From Chamaelirium japonicum (Eukaryota > Streptophyta > Magnoliopsida > Liliales > Melanthiaceae), in the NCBI GenBank assembly GCA_947650365.1, contig OX393555.1, positions 12,648,340-12,712,339 on the forward strand: DNA of 64,000 bases, in the 5' to 3' direction. A program made the translations under genes and the position numbers. Under the pieces are notes generated by a model. The model had not been told where the DNA came from, did not search any database, and worked only from the letters and a program-made list of their open reading frames with translations. Positions 59,518-64,000 of the stretch are shown here, one piece after another (within the stretch, counting starts at the first letter, position 1; each line of letters starts with the position of its first letter).

Positions 59518-59667
59518 TGTGACAAACCCTAGAGGAAGAGAGAGGAGAGCTAGGGTTTGGGGAGAGAATGGAATGAATCTCTCATTAGGCCAATTGCCAA
59601 TATAAGGTGAATACATGTGAGTCATATATACCCTAAGTGTATGTATATACACTAATACATCTTAACA
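59518..59667 (-). repeat. Copia E 5' LTR
   Basis: 150 bp; almost identical to the 3' LTR. Confidence 0.95.
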
Positions 59668-59672
59668 AAAAC

Positions 59673-60464
59673 ATTATTAACTATATCCTTCTTTGCCATC
59701 ATTAACATGAGAGTTTATAAACATGGTTATCCCATGTATCCAATTACCTTTAGACTCGTAAACAGTTTCTGTTACAAAGAATTTTCAAGTGTCTTTAATA
59801 AATTGCTGGAGAATTTATCTCATCCATAATTTTGAGCTCAACACAGACTACTGAAGGATTATTGAATGCCATGAACTCATGATGTCTCTCTGAAAAATAA
59901 AAAACCTCATGATCTCACGCATAATCGAGACGAAGCCTGAGATATTTGCAAGTAAATTGGTTTGGACTAAAAGTTTATGTTCCTCTGTCAGGATATTGTC
60001 CATTTACCTAAGTTTTTTTCTATTTAGTGTGCTATAAAATGCATTCGATTCAAAATTAGACATTATTTCGCTCATGCCATCTTTCCCTTTGTCCATCATG
60101 AGAAGGCATTCCTTTCATTGCTGCCCACATCAAGTCAGCTTTTGATTCACATCTAATCCTTCATCTTGCTTTAATCTTAAATAACCGGCTAAAAGTCAAT
60201 CTTATTTGTGACTGCAGTTTCATTCAAACTCCCACTGGAGTTGCTCAAGGATCAGCCCAATGCTCATTTCAGGGGAAAAACAAGTAGTGTTATGCCGGGA
60301 TAACTTTATCAGGCAATTCCAATAGACCCTTCATGTTATTTGACAGGTGAGCCACTTAAAGAAGCTCTTTGTGTTCAGTTGTTAGGAAGACAATTGTTTG
60401 AATTCTTTTGCAAACGAACTTTGATGCTAAGCTTCAGTTCTCCCATTAAGTACTTTGAATGCAG
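59673..60464 (+). other. probable first intron of the gar2-related gene, part after Copia E
   Basis: AT-rich, no convincing exon. Acceptor TTTGAATGCAG ends at 60464. A short open stretch after TGACTGCAG (60218) was considered and not accepted. Confidence 0.45.
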
Positions 60465-63329
60465 GCTCATGTGCTTTTAAACTATATGAAAATGTTGGTA
60501 TAAGTCATGCTGATGATGTTCACAGATCTGAAGAAGTGCTAGTTGAAACAAGATCCTCTGAAATGGGAGCCAAGGAGAATGTGGAGGAAAGAGATGACCA
60601 ATCAAGTGACATGGAAAAAGAAGTCAAACCGGGCAAGGAAGGAGAATCGGATAATGAGCCAGCGAGAGATTCCCTTTCATCTCAAGGGGAAACACACAGC
60701 AACGAAGATAACACGATAAAAAGAGCTTCACGAGTTCCCAAAAAGCTCACAAGAAAAGAATCAGCAGATAGTTGTCCTCGTGCATCAAGAGGCAGTACTA
60801 ATCGTCAAGAACACACCAAACTGCAATTTAAAACGTTGAGCAACAGTCAAAAGAAGCCTCAAAAGCCAAACAGAGCTGCTTCAACACCGAAAAACCTGAT
60901 TAGTAAGAAATCCGAGAATGGGACAGCCCCTTCCAAAACTTCATCAGAAATATCTGAAGAAAGTGATGATAAGACCATTGAAGAAGTCAAGGAGATAGAT
61001 GTCTTGGATGAGGCTCCCAACTGTGATCAAAGTGTTGGAACAGATGATGAAGCCCATGATATCGAAGTGAATAATCTGGATGATGACAGGGAGAGTGCAT
61101 ATCAAAAGATTGAGGAAATGGAATTGAGAATTGATAAACTCGAGGAGGAGCTTAGGGAAGTTGCTGCTCTTGAGATTTCCCTCTATTCTGTTGTACCAGA
61201 GCATGGAAGCTCTGCACATAAGGTCCACACACCTGCCCGACGCCTTTCTCGGTTATATATTCATGCTTGCAAGTATTGGAGTCAGTATAAGAGGGCTACC
61301 GTCGCTAAAAACACTGTTTCAGGGCTTGTACTGATTGCCAAGTCATGCGGCAATGATGTTTCGAGGTAAATAAGCTATTCATCCCAGATTTAGGCATTTT
61401 GATTTCATATATCTTTAGACTAACAGCCTTTTTTCTTTTATTTAAGGTTGACTTTCTGGTTGTCAAACACAGTTGTCCTAAGAGAGATTATTTGTCAAAC
61501 TTTTGGCAATCTGTCCCACTTAAATCCAATCATGAGGGCTGTGGAGTCAAATGGCAGTGCAAAGAGAACAGAGGGAAAATCTCCTTCACTGAAGCTGAAA
61601 AATAATGCTGGTAGCGAACAGGCAAAAAAGCTAGGCCTTATGCCGCTAGTAGATGATTGGCAGGAAACTAGCACATTTACAGCTGCGCTGGAAAAGATCG
61701 AATCTTGGATCTTCTCCAGAACCGTTGAATCCGTATGGTGGCAGGTATAATGCATTTCATACTAGCGTTTTAGTTTTGACATTGTCATATACTTTAGATG
61801 ACCCCTTATCATGTTTGATCATACGACTAATAAAGTAGGCTCGAGATGTCCACTCTATTTGACTGTTGAATGTACTGCATGGTTCATATAGTACAAGGGA
61901 GTGAAAGTGCTTTAGTGTTTGATGCTCTGGTAGATTTATATAACTTAACAATTTGGAAATCAGATGTCTGGAAGCTTGTAAGTTGTAAATGATCTGTAAT
62001 CAAAATATACGCTCATAACGCAAGTGTGGCTCTCACACACGGACAAACCTTATGCTGCAATGCACACGACACCAGCTTTATGAATCAAATTAAGATCCAC
62101 TAAGTGATGCATCCAAAGATCCTATGCAAGTTAATAAGAGAGGAGAAAGTCGACGACTATAATAGGCCTCACAAGGAGTGAAGGTACTCCCGGTTGTATT
62201 TATATTTAAATGGGACTCACGACTCTAGTTCGATTGTTTCCTGTTTTAGTGACCAAACTTTCAATTTCATTGGGAGTGTGATTTCAATTTGAACTAGACT
62301 CTGAGTTTTCGTTTAGTCTCAATTTTTTTCATTGGTTAATGTCCTTTTACCTTTAGCAATGATCACGATCAAATCAAATGAATGGCATCATTTAATAATT
62401 TATCTATTCTCTTCCTGATCCTGCTCAGTCTATTCCAAACCCACTAACACGCCGACCTTGAGTCAACCACTCCGATGATGGAGACAAACCCTATCACATT
62501 GAGGTCAACTGTGTCACTGATTGTAAACTATAGTTGCAAGTTGAAGGGAATTGCTGATTTCTTTCTCATGTGCACGAATGACACTCATTGCATGCAGCTA
62601 CTTTATTTATAGGGTAACTTATGGATTTTGAGTCATATATCCAACTCCTCTCATGAATCATATATATTTGAAATAAGATATCCGCATTGTGTAATAAATG
62701 AAACTCAATAATATAACACATTTAGTAAGCTATGATTAATATAAAGTACTAGGCTTTCAGGGAACAGTCCCCACTCCAACAGCTAGGAGCCTAGGATGAA
62801 AGTACATCATCCTAGTCTGTCAAAGAATAGAGCATGTGAATTGTATGTTACGTGGGTGTGATGCGAATTTTTCTAATTCTCAACGTGACTGAAGTCATTT
62901 CACATTGACCTCTAAATCCGTTAAATGTGCTACTGATGTTGCTCCAATTCAAAATTTCACCAAAGTAATGTCTTTTGTACCGCTTTGCTTGCATGAAAGA
63001 TTGTTATCTGAAATTATTTTTAAAGAAATTAACATATTTCTTTCCAAACCATTTGGTTTTAGGTTAAGGCATGCTGTCCGCGTTACGTCTCTGATGATCT
63101 TTTGTTTTTGTGTTTTCAGACCTTGACTCCTCATATGCAATCTCCGGTTGAGGATTTGTACACCACAAAAGGTTTTGGGAGATTGTTAGGACCGGCTTTG
63201 GGTGATCAACAGCAAGGCAATTTCTCCATCAACCTATGGAGAAGTGCTTTTCAGGATGCCTTCGCCAGACTCTGTCCAGTTCGAGCAGGGGGGCATGAGT
63301 GTGGCTGCTTGCCTGTGCTGGCAAGAATG
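60465..63329 (+). CDS. plant 'nucleolar protein gar2-related' family gene, three exons visible, 3' end outside window
   Basis: Exons 60465-61365, 61447-61744 and 63120-63329 join in phase with GT-AG introns. The first exon encodes a long acidic, Ser/Lys-rich disordered region, then EVKEIDVLDEAP and a coiled coil (KIEEMELRIDKLEEELREV). The conserved part begins ALEISLYSVVPEHGSSAHKV, continues ARRLSRLYIHACKYWSQYKR and GLVLIAKSCGNDVSR, and runs through exon 2 (LTFWLSNTVVLREII, DDWQETSTFTAALEKIESWI) and exon 3 (TLTPHMQSP, GPALGDQQQGNFSINLW, CPVRAGGHECGCLPVLARM). This module is shared with the C-terminal half of plant EEIG1/EHBP1 (NT-C2) proteins; the acidic N-terminal part fits the gar2-related subgroup. 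Molecular function is unknown. No NT-C2 domain was found upstream. The start may be ATG 60563 or lie in an unrecognised exon. The expected following exon is beyond 64000. Confidence 0.82.
61745..63119 (+). other. intron 3 of the gar2-related gene
   Basis: About 1.4 kb, AT-rich, bounded by CAG-GTATAA and TGTTTTCAG. No recognisable gene or element inside. Confidence 0.75.
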
Positions 63330-63657
63330 GTATGACGCAACATGTGCCTATTCACAACTCCTATCTAAAACCAGGAAGAAAAACATATATGATCAAATCA
63401 TGAATGCATTTTGAGTAGAAGTTATCGGTATGCATGGACGTTCCGGGACAAATAGGAATTGGCATGATTCATGTATATTCTCGTATTTAATTTACAAAAA
63501 CCTCGAACTACATACCTAGGCTAAATGTAGACAGAGCATAGTTTTGGGTTCAAATTGTTCAAAAAAAAAAGTTGAGGGACCAAAATGAAATGAGGTGCAT
63601 TCAGGGGAGGTTTTTTTATCATACATAATTTTATTTATTGCTTTAATTGTTTTTATG

Positions 63658-63658
<1 letters not shown>
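63330..63658 (+). other. following intron of the gar2-related gene (start)
   Basis: Begins GTATGACGC after ATG codon end at 63329. No feature seen up to the microsatellite complex. Confidence 0.6.

Positions 63659-63690
<32 letters not shown>
63659..63690. repeat. (TA)n microsatellite
   Basis: About 16 TA units, directly followed by (GA)n. Confidence 0.97.

Positions 63691-63742
<52 letters not shown>
63691..63742. repeat. (GA)n microsatellite
   Basis: About 26 GA units. Confidence 0.97.

Positions 63743-64000
<258 letters not shown>

Larger units (their letters stand above)
54360..59667 (-). mobile_element. Copia element E, young and whole-looking, antisense in the host gene intron
   Basis: 5308 bp with a perfect target duplication AAAAC (54355-54359 and 59668-59672). 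Short LTRs of 158 and 150 bp start TGTGAC and end TTAACA on the plus strand and differ only by one 8-bp length change and one substitution. The primer site abuts the 5' LTR and the polypurine tract abuts the 3' LTR. One continuous gag-pol frame is present. It looks whole. The near-identical LTRs indicate very recent insertion. The short LTR suggests an Ale/Ivana-like Copia, tentatively. Confidence 0.96.

Noticed and set aside
58917-59652. Arg/Ala-rich frames of 140-300 codons around the Copia E leader
   Set aside because: High GC and degenerate repeats leave all frames open; the real gag start is at 58898 on the minus strand.
60218-60345. Possible short coding exon (SFKLPLELLKDQPNAHF) before the first recognised exon
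   Set aside because: Acceptor-like TGACTGCAG is present and one frame faintly recalls an NT-C2 segment, but the frame closes without a good donor and similarity is too weak.

Overview
This window is nuclear DNA from a flowering plant. The evidence is spliced genes with GT-AG introns, plant-type Copia, Gypsy and CACTA elements, a Cassandra element carrying 5S rRNA sequence, an AP2/ERF fragment and one recognisable plant housekeeping-type gene. The GC-rich codons of the AP2/ERF fragment lean weakly toward a monocot. No bacterial or organellar gene was seen.

Layout. (1) 1-9860 is the right-hand part of a large CACTA DNA transposon. It has an intact-looking six-exon TNPA-like gene (857-2586), about 4 satellite units of 181 bp in inverted orientation to the left, about 34 units to the right, a subterminal array of CCGTCGGTA motifs, and the CACTA terminus at 9860. 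(2) The CACTA sits inside the left LTR of a Cassandra element (9861-10567), which sits inside the LTR of an old Copia element A (10568-43404, minus strand). (3) Copia A is split twice more: by Gypsy-type element B (12854-31229) and by Copia D (31951-41942). B is in turn split by Copia C (17487-27465), a sister of D. Target-site duplications are visible at C and D and near-perfect at B. So 1-43404 is one nested stack with order A, then B, D and Cassandra, then C inside B and CACTA inside Cassandra. B has gag but no recognised pol, and carries five different blocks of tandem repeats.

(4) 43405-51850 is intergenic: microsatellites, an AP2/ERF (CRF-like) gene fragment, a decayed LINE 3' end interrupted by a hAT-type MITE with a perfect 8-bp TSD, and several foldback elements. 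(5) 51850-63329 and beyond looks like a host gene on the plus strand related to plant 'nucleolar protein gar2-related' proteins: a probable 5' UTR exon, a long intron holding a young, whole-looking Copia element E in antisense (54360-59667), then three coding exons. The gene runs off the right edge. (6) The right edge is a microsatellite-flanked, strongly palindromic repeat.

The host supplies little here: one partial gene and one gene fragment. Almost everything else is transposable elements at different ages. The most unusual object is the CACTA element, whose coding region lies between oppositely oriented satellite arrays that appear to be intronic and part of which has a dimeric higher-order repeat.
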